Shown in pieces: positions 9,988 to 17,657 of a DNA stretch of 64,000 nt. The DNA comes from Flavobacterium sandaracinum. GTDB taxonomy: Bacteria; Bacteroidota; Bacteroidia; Flavobacteriales; Flavobacteriaceae. The stretch lies in contig NZ_SMFN01000006.1 of assembly GCF_004349135.1 (NCBI RefSeq), positions 21,888-85,887 of the forward strand, given 5' to 3'. Every line of letters starts with the position of its first letter. Within the stretch, counting starts at the first letter, position 1. The position numbers and the translations under genes were made by a program. Under the pieces are notes generated by a model. The model was not told the DNA's origin, searched no databases, and saw nothing but the letters and a program-made list of their open reading frames with translations.

Positions 9988-9995
9988 CAAATATA
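9988..9995 (-). promoter_or_regulatory. -7 box upstream of dxs
   Basis: Reads TATATTTG on the minus strand (TAnnTTTG), 4 bases before the dxs ATG. No clean TTTG is seen at the -33 distance. Confidence 0.45.
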
Positions 9996-10077
9996 CGATT
10001 TGGAATTGTATTTTTACATTCGATAAAAAAACTTGTTCCACAAAGAATTTAAATTTGCAAAATTTGCCGTCGATACC

Positions 10078-10521
10078 ATGATAAATCCTTTCACTGACGA
10101 ATATTTTATGAAAAAAGCGTTGCAGGAAGCTGTCATGGCTTTTGAGAAAGAGGAAATTCCTGTAGGCGCCGTTATTGTCATTGATAATAAGGTTATTGCC
10201 AGCAGTCATAATTTAACCGAATTACTCCATGACGTTACGGCTCATGCGGAGATGCAATCTATTACTGCTGCTGCGAATTATCTTGGTGGGAAATATTTGA
10301 TTGGTTGCACGCTTTATGTCACACTGGAACCTTGTCAGATGTGTGCAGGCGCTTTGTATTGGAGTCAGATTTCGAGAATCGTATATGGAGCCACAGATGA
10401 AAATCGTGGTTTTATAAAAATGGGAACACAATTGCATCCTAAAACTAAAGTAGTTAGTGGCGTTTTAGCGGATGAAGCGGCTGATTTAATGAAGCGTTTT
10501 TTTATAGAAAAGCGGAAGTGA
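10078..10521 (+). CDS. tadA: Nucleoside deaminase, probably tRNA adenosine(34) deaminase TadA
   Basis: Zinc deaminase of the cytidine-deaminase fold. The zinc and proton-shuttle motifs are HAEMQSI (His and catalytic Glu) and PCQMCAGAL (two Cys). TadA converts A34 to inosine in tRNA-Arg(ACG). A close relative, guanine deaminase, cannot be fully excluded, but length (147 aa) and the IPVGAVIV start region fit TadA. I choose ATG 10078 (MINPFTDEYF). An in-frame TTG at 10033 would run through a probable -7 box TAAATTTG at 10050-10057. It is divergent from dxs. Confidence 0.9.
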   Translation: MINPFTDEYFMKKALQEAVMAFEKEEIPVGAVIVIDNKVIASSHNLTELLHDVTAHAEMQSITAAANYLGGKYLIGCTLYVTLEPCQMCAGALYWSQISRIVYGATDENRGFIKMGTQLHPKTKVVSGVLADEAADLMKRFFIEKRK

Positions 10522-10983
10522 ACGAATAGCTTTCCTTAATGTTCCGAGTAATAATTCGTTGTCTATGCTGCTTTTTTTTGAAGCCTATTGTAAAAACAGT
10601 GTTTTAAAAAACCCGTTTCGCTTAACACTGACAGATTTAGCCTTGCCGAGTTCTTATGAGATTCAGAATTCTGATTGTCTTCCAGAAGACTTTTTAATTT
10701 TTCTTGTATTGTTTCTATAAGACTTTATTTTCTCTATTCTTTTGAAGCCATTTTTATTGCTTTCTGTACTTCTCTTGCCCGTATTGCTATTACAACCTTT
10801 TTGTTGCTTTGAAAAAGAGGTTTGACTGTTGTTAATTTCAGACTTTTGTACGTTGATTTGTGGTGCTAAATGGATTTTCTATTTGTGGTTTTGGTGGAGT
10901 AAATTTTCATTTAATAGTAGGGAGAGGGCATAATATGATAAATAGGAGCGTTTTTTAAGTTGGTTTTTTGATTTTAAAAATAG
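10522..10983. other. Non-coding stretch, possibly decayed DNA
   Basis: No intact gene in about 460 bases. On the minus strand, fragments rich in Pro, Asn, Gln and Lys (for example KFTPPKPQIENPF around 10880-10915, then QKSEINNSQTSF around 10835) sit in different frames and could be the remains of one gene broken by frameshifts. Simple AT-rich drift would give the same picture. No RNA family recognised. Confidence 0.3.
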
Positions 10984-11020
10984 TTGCTTATTGTTTCACT
11001 GTCATCACACGTCCAGAAGC

Positions 11021-11100
11021 GTGAGGGATTGCAATGGAAATCCTTTATGGAACGCAGTGGAATAAAGATTGAAATGAAAAGCCCGACCCGAGGTTTTTAC
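11021..11100 (+). repeat. Structured dispersed repeat, copy 1
   Basis: Core AGGGATTG-C-AATGGAAATC at 11024-11042, a small hairpin CTTTAT/ATAAAG, then ATTGAAATGAAAAGCCCG. The same order of blocks occurs at 12668-12753 (minus strand) and more loosely at 39937-40080. Hairpin arms differ in sequence but keep pairing. A 72-codon open frame runs through it and is probably not a gene. Confidence 0.7.
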
Positions 11101-11118
11101 GCAGGGTCACGCCCAAAA

Positions 11119-11175
11119 ACAAAAAACCCTCACATTCAAACTGAATTTATTTCAGTTTCTTGCAAGGGTTTAGAT
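11119..11175 (-). terminator. ahcY terminator (nested hairpin)
   Basis: On the minus strand AAACCCT (11171-11165) pairs with AGGGTTT (11130-11124), enclosing an inner stem AAACTGAA/TTCAGTTT, and is followed by TTTTTGTTTTT. It begins about 30 bases after the ahcY stop. Confidence 0.8.
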
Positions 11176-11204
11176 TCTTCCTATCGACAGAGTGTCAAAT
11201 AGGA

Positions 11205-12521
11205 CTAGTATCTGTAATATTCTGGTTTGAATGGGCCTTCAACTGGAACTCCAATATAATCCGCTTGATCAACACGTAAAGTCTCTAATTCAACACCTAA
11301 TTTAGCTAAGTGTAACATGGCTACTTTCTCATCTAAATGTTTTGGTAACATGTACACGTCATTGTTGTATGCCGCGCTGTTTTTCCACAATTCGATTTGA
11401 GCTAGCGTTTGGTTGGTAAATGAGTTACTCATTACAAAACTTGGGTGACCTGTAGCACAACCAAGGTTTACTAAACGACCTTCAGCCAAAAGGATGATGT
11501 CATTTCCAGCAATGGTGTATTTATCTACTTGAGGTTTGATTTCTACTTTTGATGCACCGTGGTTGGTGTTCAACCAAGCCATATCAATTTCGTTATCAAA
11601 ATGTCCAATGTTACAAACGATAGTTTTGTCTTTCATTTTTTCAAAATGAGAACCCAAAACGATATCTTTATTTCCAGTTGTAGTAATGATAATATCAGCA
11701 GTAGCAATAACAGTATCTAATTTTTTTACTTCAAAACCGTCCATAGCCGCTTGAAGCGCACAAATTGGATCAATTTCAGTAACCGTAACAATAGAACCAG
11801 CACCTCTAAATGAAGCCGCTGTTCCTTTACCTACATCACCGTAACCACAAACAATTACTCTTTTTGCAGCAAGCATAATATCAGTTGCACGACGAACCGC
11901 ATCAACTGCCGATTCTTTACAACCGTATTTGTTATCAAATTTCGATTTAGTAACCGAGTCATTCACGTTGATTGCTGGCATTGGCAATGTTCCCGCTTTT
12001 ACTCTTTCGTACAATCTGTGAACTCCTGTTGTAGTTTCTTCAGACAATCCTTTAATTCCAGCAACTAATTCTGGGTAACGGTCAATAACCATATTCGTTA
12101 AATCTCCACCGTCGTCAAGAATCATATTCAATGGTTTTCTATCTTCACCAAAGAATAAGGTTTGCTCAATACACCAGTCAAAATCTTCCTCGTTCAATCC
12201 TTTCCAAGCATACACTTGAATACCAGCAGCAGCAATTGCAGCAGCAGCTTGATCTTGAGTAGAGAAAATGTTGCATGAAGACCAAGTCACCTCAGCTCCA
12301 AGCGCGATTAAAGTTTCAATCAAAACCGCAGTCTGGATAGTCATGTGCAAACATCCTGCAATACGAGAACCAGCAAGTGGTTGTTCGTTTTTATATTCAG
12401 CACGAAGCGCCATTAAACCTGGCATTTCCGCTTCCGCTAGTTCAATTTCTTTTCTTCCCCAAGCCGCTAGAGAAATGTCTTTAACTTTGAAAGCCACAAA
12501 AGGCATAGTTGTAGTACTCAT
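11205..12521 (-). CDS. ahcY: Adenosylhomocysteinase
   Basis: NAD-dependent hydrolysis of S-adenosylhomocysteine to adenosine and homocysteine, which keeps SAM-dependent methylation running. 438 aa, the usual size. Visible: substrate-domain blocks [12 protein letters not shown] and [43 protein letters not shown], the Rossmann NAD motif [26 protein letters not shown], and the conserved C-terminal KPEYYRY. The reading starts at [19 protein letters not shown]. It stands alone with its own -7 box and a nested hairpin terminator. Confidence 0.98.
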   Translation of the reverse strand: MSTTTMPFVAFKVKDISLAAWGRKEIELAEAEMPGLMALRAEYKNEQPLAGSRIAGCLHMTIQTAVLIETLIALGAEVTWSSCNIFSTQDQAAAAIAAAGIQVYAWKGLNEEDFDWCIEQTLFFGEDRKPLNMILDDGGDLTNMVIDRYPELVAGIKGLSEETTTGVHRLYERVKAGTLPMPAINVNDSVTKSKFDNKYGCKESAVDAVRRATDIMLAAKRVIVCGYGDVGKGTAASFRGAGSIVTVTEIDPICALQAAMDGFEVKKLDTVIATADIIITTTGNKDIVLGSHFEKMKDKTIVCNIGHFDNEIDMAWLNTNHGASKVEIKPQVDKYTIAGNDIILLAEGRLVNLGCATGHPSFVMSNSFTNQTLAQIELWKNSAAYNNDVYMLPKHLDEKVAMLHLAKLGVELETLRVDQADYIGVPVEGPFKPEYYRY

Positions 12522-12552
12522 TTATAGTATATTTGTAAGTGTAAATTTTTTG

Positions 12553-12560
12553 CAAAATTA
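12553..12560 (-). promoter_or_regulatory. -7 box upstream of ahcY
   Basis: Reads TAATTTTG on the minus strand, 31 bases before the ahcY ATG. A -33 TTTG is not found at the ideal distance. Confidence 0.45.
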
Positions 12561-12667
12561 CATAATAAGTTGTGATTTTAAAAGGAATCACAAATATTTA
12601 TGAATTGTTTAATTTTGTAATGTTTTAAAAATCAGTAAAATAATTTTTTTAAGCCCAATATTTTTTA

Positions 12668-12753
12668 ATTTTTGGAGCTATTTCCCGCTTTTTGTTGCAA
12701 TCTTTTTATTTTTAAAGGAAAAATAAAAAGGATTTCCACTTCAATCGGGGCTA
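12668..12753 (-). repeat. Structured dispersed repeat, copy 2
   Basis: Read on the minus strand: GCCCCGATTGAAGTGGAAATC, then a perfect 12-bp hairpin CTTTTTATTTTT/AAAAATAAAAAG around CCTTT, then ATTGCAACAAAAAGCGGGA. The flanking blocks match copy 1 (11021-11100), while the stem has a different length and sequence but remains paired. It lies immediately upstream of the phosphopantetheinyl transferase start. Confidence 0.75.
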
Positions 12754-12770
12754 AAAATCAGAATACTACC

Positions 12771-13400
12771 ATGCCATTATTCAAAACCATCCACTTCAGT
12801 ACAGACACCCAAATTCTAGTTTGGAAAATAACCGAATCCTTTGAAGAGCTCCACAATCAAGTTCAGCTAAACGATAAAAATGCTATACGTCTCCAGGGAA
12901 TGAAATCGCAATTGCACCAGCGTGCTTTTCTCAGCGTTCGCAAGTTGTTTCAAGAAATAGGCTATAACGATTTTGATTTGTATTATGACGAATTAGGAAA
13001 ACCGCATTTACATGACGGCAAACACATTTCGATTACCCATTCCCATGAGTTTTCAGCGATTATCGTCAGCAGTAAAACCGTAGGAATCGACATCGAATTG
13101 CAGAGAGACAAGATTATCCGAATTGCTGATAAATTCTGCGACTCGGAATTTCAGTTCTTGGATCGAGACAGTGACGAATACATCCGAAAACTAACCGCAA
13201 TTTGGGGCGCCAAAGAATCCATATTTAAAATTAGAAATGAAAAAGGAATTAGTTTCAAGGAGCATATCAAAGTTCAGTCTTTTGATTTAGAAAATAAGAA
13301 AGTCAACACCGAACTCCACTTTAATAATTATGAGAAGGATTTTGACATCTATTTTGAGGAAATCGAAGATTTTACGCTAGTTTATGCTTTTGAAAAATAA
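12771..13400 (+). CDS. 4'-phosphopantetheinyl transferase superfamily protein
   Basis: Moves the phosphopantetheine arm of CoA onto a serine of carrier proteins. 209 aa, the two-lobed Sfp-like size. Motifs: HISITHSHEFSAIIV, the Mg/CoA motif VGIDIEL near residue 105, and WGAKESIFKI near residue 145. Start at ATG 12771 (MPLFKTIHF). A longer open frame reaches back to 12672 but would run through the dispersed repeat, so I reject it. Likely partner carrier proteins (fatty-acid ACP or a polyketide/flexirubin ACP) are not in this window. Confidence 0.9.
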   Translation: MPLFKTIHFSTDTQILVWKITESFEELHNQVQLNDKNAIRLQGMKSQLHQRAFLSVRKLFQEIGYNDFDLYYDELGKPHLHDGKHISITHSHEFSAIIVSSKTVGIDIELQRDKIIRIADKFCDSEFQFLDRDSDEYIRKLTAIWGAKESIFKIRNEKGISFKEHIKVQSFDLENKKVNTELHFNNYEKDFDIYFEEIEDFTLVYAFEK

Positions 13401-13419
13401 TGCTCAGTGTCCCATCGCG

Positions 13420-13485
13420 TAGTTTGTCATTCTGATGAAGGAGGAATCACATAATGAGATTCCTCCTTTATCAGAATGACAAAAC
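13420..13485. repeat. Palindromic intergenic repeat
   Basis: TTTGTCATTCTGAT-AAGGAGGAATC in the left arm and GATTCCTCCTT-ATCAGAATGACAAA in the right arm form an almost perfect inverted repeat about 60 bases long with a short loop. This is the kind of REP-like palindrome scattered between genes in flavobacteria. It could form a strong hairpin behind the transferase gene. Confidence 0.8.
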
Positions 13486-13500
13486 GAGTAGTAAATTATA

Positions 13501-13545
13501 ATAATCCGTATAAATCTGTAAAATCCGCGTCATCTGCGTGCCAAA
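13501..13545. repeat. Dispersed repeat with AAATCTGTAAAATC and TCTGCGTGCC
   Basis: Shares AAATCTGTAAAATC-GCGT and TCTGCGTGCC with the repeat at 35251-35324. It abuts the start of the next gene and creates a false N-terminal extension of its open frame. Confidence 0.7.
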
Positions 13546-13547
13546 AA

Positions 13548-14264
13548 ATGACAAATATTTATAACGAAATCACCCAATCAAAAGTTGAAAATCAAAAACT
13601 GCTGGCGATTCTTCTTGATCCTGACAAAATAGTTTTGGAGAATTTATCCATTTTAATTTCAAAAATAAATCTTTCGCCGGCAACTCATATTTTCATTGGT
13701 GGAAGTCAGGTTACAACAAATATTTTAGACGAACTGATTGTGCAAATCAAACAAAACTGTAAATTACCAATAATTTTATTTCCCGGAAATCCTTCCCAGA
13801 TTTCAGATAAAGCCGATGCGATTTTGTTTTTGGCTCTTATCTCTGGTCGCAATCCGGATTTTCTAATCGAACACCAAGTAAAAGCAGCGCCCATTTTAAA
13901 GAAAACGCAACTCGAAATCATTTCTACTGGTTATATTTTAATTGAAAGTGGCAATGAAACTGCCGTGGAACGCGTTAGTAAAACCAAACCTATAGATAGA
14001 AATAATCTTGATTTAGCATTGTCAACGGCAGAAGCTGGCGAAATGTTAGGCAATAAGTTGATTTATCTGGAAGCTGGAAGTGGTGCAAAACAAGCAGTTC
14101 CTTTAGAAATGATTAGAAAAATTTCTCATAATATTGAGATTCCAATATTGGTTGGAGGCGGAATTGTAGATTTGCAGGGAATTGAAAACGCTTATAATGC
14201 AGGAGCCGACTTAGTGGTTATAGGAACCGCTTTTGAAAACAATAATAACTTTTTTAAAGTATAG
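13548..14264 (+). CDS. Geranylgeranylglyceryl/heptaprenylglyceryl phosphate synthase
   Basis: TIM-barrel prenyltransferase (PcrB/GGGPS family) that links a polyprenyl chain to glycerol-1-phosphate. This is archaeal-type lipid chemistry that Bacteroidota also encode. 238 aa from ATG 13548 (MTNIYNEITQ). The longer frame from 13476 consists of repeat DNA. Motifs: LLDPDK, THIFIGGSQVT, ILFPGNPSQIS, YLEAGSGAKQAVP and VGGGI followed by the GADLVVIGTAF phosphate-binding end. It is followed after 3 bases by pnuC, so the two are probably co-transcribed. Chain length cannot be judged from sequence by eye. Confidence 0.92.
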   Translation: MTNIYNEITQSKVENQKLLAILLDPDKIVLENLSILISKINLSPATHIFIGGSQVTTNILDELIVQIKQNCKLPIILFPGNPSQISDKADAILFLALISGRNPDFLIEHQVKAAPILKKTQLEIISTGYILIESGNETAVERVSKTKPIDRNNLDLALSTAEAGEMLGNKLIYLEAGSGAKQAVPLEMIRKISHNIEIPILVGGGIVDLQGIENAYNAGADLVVIGTAFENNNNFFKV

Positions 14265-14267
14265 TGA

Positions 14268-14897
14268 ATGATTGATTATTTTTTTTCGCAGTACAGCGAA
14301 TACCCAACATTAGATATTATTTTGGAAATTGTTGCGGTCATTTTCGGATTATTAAGCGTATGGTATGCTAAAAAAGATAATATTTTGGTTTTTCCAACTG
14401 GATTAGTAAGCACCTCCATATTTGTGTATTTGCTTTGGAAATGGACTTTATGGGGCGATATGATGATCAATGGCTATTATTTTGTGATGAGTATTTACGG
14501 TTGGTACCATTGGACTCGGAAAAAAGGAGATACGGTTGAATTCCCAATTTCAAAAATATCGAGTTCTGAAAAACGAATTGCGATAATTCTTTTTATATTT
14601 ACCGTCGCCTTTGTGGTTTCGGTATATCATTATTTCGGAAAATTCACCACTTGGTACGCGTATGTAGATACATTTATTACAGGAATTTTCTTTGTAGGAA
14701 TGTGGCTCATGGCTAAAAGAAAAGTAGAGAATTGGATATTTTGGATTATTGGAGATGTAATTTCCATTCCGTTGTATTTTGCAAAAGGCTATACTTTTAC
14801 CAGTTTTCAATATATAGTATTTACCGTAGTCGCCATTTTTGGCTATTTAGAATGGAAGAAAATCTCAGACAGCTCAGTAATGGAGCCACAAAAATAA
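14268..14897 (+). CDS. pnuC: PnuC-family vitamin transporter
   Basis: 209-aa inner-membrane protein with about seven hydrophobic helices. Family marks are the WYAKKDNILVFPTGLVS segment after helix 1-2, MINGYYFVMSIYGWYHW and the late TSFQYIVFTVVAIFGYLEWKK. PnuC proteins let nicotinamide riboside enter by facilitated diffusion and trap it by phosphorylation. The next gene overlaps its end by 46 bases and begins with a NadR-type ribosylnicotinamide kinase domain, which supports that substrate. Some bacteroidotal members (PnuT) instead carry thiamine and sit beside TPP-controlled receptors, and such a receptor lies 2.8 kb downstream, so thiamine remains possible. Confidence 0.88.
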   Translation: MIDYFFSQYSEYPTLDIILEIVAVIFGLLSVWYAKKDNILVFPTGLVSTSIFVYLLWKWTLWGDMMINGYYFVMSIYGWYHWTRKKGDTVEFPISKISSSEKRIAIILFIFTVAFVVSVYHYFGKFTTWYAYVDTFITGIFFVGMWLMAKRKVENWIFWIIGDVISIPLYFAKGYTFTSFQYIVFTVVAIFGYLEWKKISDSSVMEPQK

Positions 14898-16972
14898 TTA
14901 AAATAGCCTTATTTGGTCCCGAAAGTACTGGCAAGACTACATTGGCAAGACAGCTTGCGGACTATTATAAAACCGAATGGGTTCCTGAGTTTGCACGCGA
15001 TTATCTGCAGGAAAAGTGGGATTCAAGTCAGCAAATATGCACAGTTGACGACATGCTTCCCATTGCTTACGGTCAAACTAAATTAGAAAATGAGCGAACG
15101 CTAATTGCCAATAAATATCTTTTTTGTGATACGAATTTAATGGTAACTAAGGTTTTTTCGGAAGTGTATTATGACTATTGTGACCCTTTGTTGCATGAAG
15201 CGGCCTGCGAACATGAATACGATTTATTTTTTCTTACGGACATTGATGTGCCTTGGGAAAGAGACGACCTAAGAGACAAAGCCGAGGGAAGAGAATCTGT
15301 GTTTGCCGTTTTTAAGCAATCTTTAATCGATAACAATAAGCCATTTATAACGCTTTCCGGAGACAAGGATTTGCGACTTAAAAAAGCAGTCTCAATTATT
15401 GAAGATTTGACTTTGGCCAGAGAATTAGGGTTTTCGTCAAGTGATTTTATATATATTCAGGAGTATGGAATTCCAATTGCAACTATTCAAAAGCAACTTA
15501 ATTTCTTTAAAGAAGGAATACCAAAAGCAGAGTTAGTGAGTCCAGCGACGTTGTCAAATGGTATTTTAAAATTATCCGAGAAGGATTTTCATGAGAAAGC
15601 CAGTTTTTTTGATGCGAATAAATCAGGCCTCAAATTAAATAAATTTGTTCCAGCATCAGGAGCTGCGAGTAGAATGTTTAAGTTCTTGACTGAATTTATC
15701 AATGATTTTGATGTTGAAAACGAATCGATAAATGCCTATATCAATCGTAAAAAAGCTAATAAACTTGCTGTTTTTATAGTAGGAATGGAGAAGTTTCCTT
15801 TTTTTGACGCCATTGACAAGCAGTTGAAAGCTGAATTTGCTGATTTTGATTCAATGGACCGAAGTCTAAAGAATTTCTACTTCATAAAATTATTGCTGTC
15901 ATCAGACTATTTTGATTTTGCTAATAAACCAAAAGGGATTCTCCCTTTTCACAAATACAAAACTCATATTGCAACTCCGGTAGAAGAACATTTGCAGGAA
16001 TGTGCACAATATTCAAGTGCTAATAATGGATCGCATTTGCATTTTACAGTTTCAGAAGCGCATCAAAAACATTTTGAAGACATTGTTGATTCTGTCAAAT
16101 CTGAAATTGAAAAGAAATCAGCTGTCGCAATACAAGTTAGTTATTCGTATCAAAATAAAAGAACGGACACGCTTGCGGTCAGTATGAAAAATAAGCCGTT
16201 CCGGGATGAAAATGGACAATTGGTTTTCAGACCTGGAGGACATGGTGCTTTGATTGAGAATTTGAATAACTTGGAGGCCGATATGGTTTTTATTAAAAAT
16301 ATTGATAACGTCATTCAAAACAATGTTGAGAAAATTTCTTTATACAAAAAAGGATTGGCTGGAATTTTGTTGTCAATTCAACATCAGGTTTTTATGTATT
16401 TAAATGCATTGGATGCTATATCAATTGAACCCGAGTTAATAGATGAAATTGTTCTTTTCTTGAAGGAAAAATTAAATAGTACAATGAAGGATGGTTTTCA
16501 TGCTGAAAATTTGGAAAGTAAAATCAGTGAACTGCAAGCTATTTTGAACAGACCGATTCGGGTATGCGGAATGGTAAAAAATGAAGGAGAGCCAGGTGGA
16601 GGACCATTTTGGGTCCGCAGTGATCAAGGTTCAGTCTCATTACAAATTGTTGAAAGTTCCCAAGTTGATTTGTCAAATGAAGCTCAAAAGATAATGCTGA
16701 ATGCAGCCACTCATTTCAATCCGGTTGATTTAGTTTGTGGCATTAAAAATTACAAAAAAGAGAAATTTGATTTGACAGAGTTTGTCGATCACAACAGCGG
16801 TTTTATTGTGGAGAAAAATGTATCAGGCAAAAGTATCAAAGGATATGAGTTGCCTGGTTTATGGAACGGCGCAATGGCAAACTGGTTGACTGTGTTTGTT
16901 CAAGTGCCGTTGCTTACTTTTAATCCAGTAAAAACAGTGAATGATTTGTTGAAACCAGCACATCAATCCTAA
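14852..16972 (+). CDS. Fusion: NadR-like ribosylnicotinamide kinase domain + DUF4301 domain
   Basis: About 706 aa from ATG 14852 (MEENLRQLSNG), overlapping the end of pnuC in another frame. Residues about 15-185 are a P-loop kinase of the NadR C-terminal type: Walker A FGPESTGKTTLAR, VPEFARDYLQEK, FCDTNLMVTKVFSE, and a lid with DVPWERDDLRD. This domain should phosphorylate nicotinamide riboside to NMN, matching PnuC. Residues about 195-706 are DUF4301, a bacteroidotal domain of unknown function: YGIPIATIQKQLNFF, FVPASGAASRMFKF, FRPGGHGALIENLN, RVCGMVKNEGEPGGGPFWV. The glycine-rich segments suggest nucleotide or sugar-nucleotide binding, but that is inference. The frame is continuous with no stop at the junction. 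Confidence 0.85.
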   Translation: MEENLRQLSNGATKIIKIALFGPESTGKTTLARQLADYYKTEWVPEFARDYLQEKWDSSQQICTVDDMLPIAYGQTKLENERTLIANKYLFCDTNLMVTKVFSEVYYDYCDPLLHEAACEHEYDLFFLTDIDVPWERDDLRDKAEGRESVFAVFKQSLIDNNKPFITLSGDKDLRLKKAVSIIEDLTLARELGFSSSDFIYIQEYGIPIATIQKQLNFFKEGIPKAELVSPATLSNGILKLSEKDFHEKASFFDANKSGLKLNKFVPASGAASRMFKFLTEFINDFDVENESINAYINRKKANKLAVFIVGMEKFPFFDAIDKQLKAEFADFDSMDRSLKNFYFIKLLLSSDYFDFANKPKGILPFHKYKTHIATPVEEHLQECAQYSSANNGSHLHFTVSEAHQKHFEDIVDSVKSEIEKKSAVAIQVSYSYQNKRTDTLAVSMKNKPFRDENGQLVFRPGGHGALIENLNNLEADMVFIKNIDNVIQNNVEKISLYKKGLAGILLSIQHQVFMYLNALDAISIEPELIDEIVLFLKEKLNSTMKDGFHAENLESKISELQAILNRPIRVCGMVKNEGEPGGGPFWVRSDQGSVSLQIVESSQVDLSNEAQKIMLNAATHFNPVDLVCGIKNYKKEKFDLTEFVDHNSGFIVEKNVSGKSIKGYELPGLWNGAMANWLTVFVQVPLLTFNPVKTVNDLLKPAHQS

Positions 16973-16984
16973 AAAAAGGCATTC

Positions 16985-17386
16985 ATGGAAATTGATAAAA
17001 TCATATCTGAGTTAAGTTTTAAAGCCGTCCGCAGCAGTGGAGCTGGTGGTCAGAATGTGAATAAAGTTTCCTCGAAGGTGGTGTTAAGTTTTGATTTGAA
17101 AAATTCTCAGGCTTTAACGGATGAAGAGAAACTGTTGGTTGAAACCCAATTATCCTCTAGATTGACTACTGATGCCGTTCTAATTTTGAATTGTGATGAA
17201 GACCGAAGTCAATTTAGAAACAAAGAAATTGTAGTTAAACGATTTTTGGCACTGATGAAAAATGCTTTGTTTGTACCAAAAGAAAGAAAGCCCACCAGAA
17301 TTCCTAAATCGGTCATTAGAAAGCGAATCAAGGATAAAAAAAACATTTCGGAAGTCAAGAAAAATCGTAAAAAACCAGATTTTTAA
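16985..17386 (+). CDS. arfB: Alternative ribosome-rescue factor ArfB (peptidyl-tRNA hydrolase)
   Basis: 133-aa class I release-factor homologue that frees peptides from stalled ribosomes without a stop codon. The catalytic GGQ lies in SSGAGGQNVNKVSSKV near residue 23. There is no codon-recognition domain. The C-terminal tail is strongly basic (KSVIRKRIKDKK ... KKNRKKPDF), as needed to sit in the empty mRNA channel. It starts 12 bases after the DUF4301 fusion stop and is probably the last gene of the GGGPS-pnuC-kinase-arfB unit. Confidence 0.94.
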   Translation: MEIDKIISELSFKAVRSSGAGGQNVNKVSSKVVLSFDLKNSQALTDEEKLLVETQLSSRLTTDAVLILNCDEDRSQFRNKEIVVKRFLALMKNALFVPKERKPTRIPKSVIRKRIKDKKNISEVKKNRKKPDF

Positions 17387-17396
17387 AATTTATTCT

Positions 17397-17428
17397 AATT
17401 CATAATTTATAATTCATAATTTATAATT
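17397..17428. repeat. Tandem AATTCATAATTTAT repeat
   Basis: Two full 14-base units AATTCATAATTTAT plus a partial third lie where the -33 box of the following promoter should be. Confidence 0.8.
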
Positions 17429-17435
17429 AGTTTTG
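17428..17435 (+). promoter_or_regulatory. -7 box for the riboswitch-controlled receptor
   Basis: TAGTTTTG fits TAnnTTTG and lies just before the riboswitch aptamer. The -33 region is occupied by the tandem repeat and shows no TTTG. Confidence 0.5.
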
Positions 17436-17443
17436 CGCTGTCT

Positions 17444-17549
17444 CAAAGGGGTGCTTAAATCTGAATTTATTTCAGATTCTGAAACAAGTTCAGAATATAG
17501 CTGAGATTATACCCAACGAACCTGAACAGGTAATGCTGTTAAGGGAAAA
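17444..17549 (+). promoter_or_regulatory. TPP riboswitch (THI element)
   Basis: Aptamer landmarks in order: AAAGGGGTGC (P1/P2), CTGAGATTATACCC (pyrimidine-binding T-loop region), GAACCTGAACAGGTAATGCTG (pyrophosphate side) and AAGGGA closing P1. The P3 region carries two extra hairpins, AATCTGAA/TTCAGATT and TTCTGAA/TTCAGAA. Binding of thiamine diphosphate should lower expression of the downstream TonB-dependent receptor. Confidence 0.93.
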
Positions 17550-17657
17550 AATGACAAATAAATAGTGTGCACGCTACTTTCATTTGTTATAGGAAACAAT
17601 CATTTTTTAATTTAACAAAAAGAATAATTCCCCCTTTTATTCGTAAACTTTTTACGG

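Noticed and set aside
10984..11202. 72-codon open frame upstream of ahcY
   Set aside because: It runs through the structured repeat and the ahcY terminator; its apparent protein is translated repeat DNA.
12268..12603. Plus-strand open frame opposite ahcY
   Set aside because: Antisense shadow of a strongly conserved gene. The same holds for the frames opposite nrdA, dgt, thiC, thiG, tsf and rpsB.
12672..12770. N-terminal extension of the phosphopantetheinyl transferase
   Set aside because: It is encoded by copy 2 of the dispersed repeat. The ATG at 12771 starts the conserved protein.
13476..13547. N-terminal extension of GGGP synthase
   Set aside because: It is encoded by the CTGCG-type repeat. 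Family similarity starts after the ATG at 13548.
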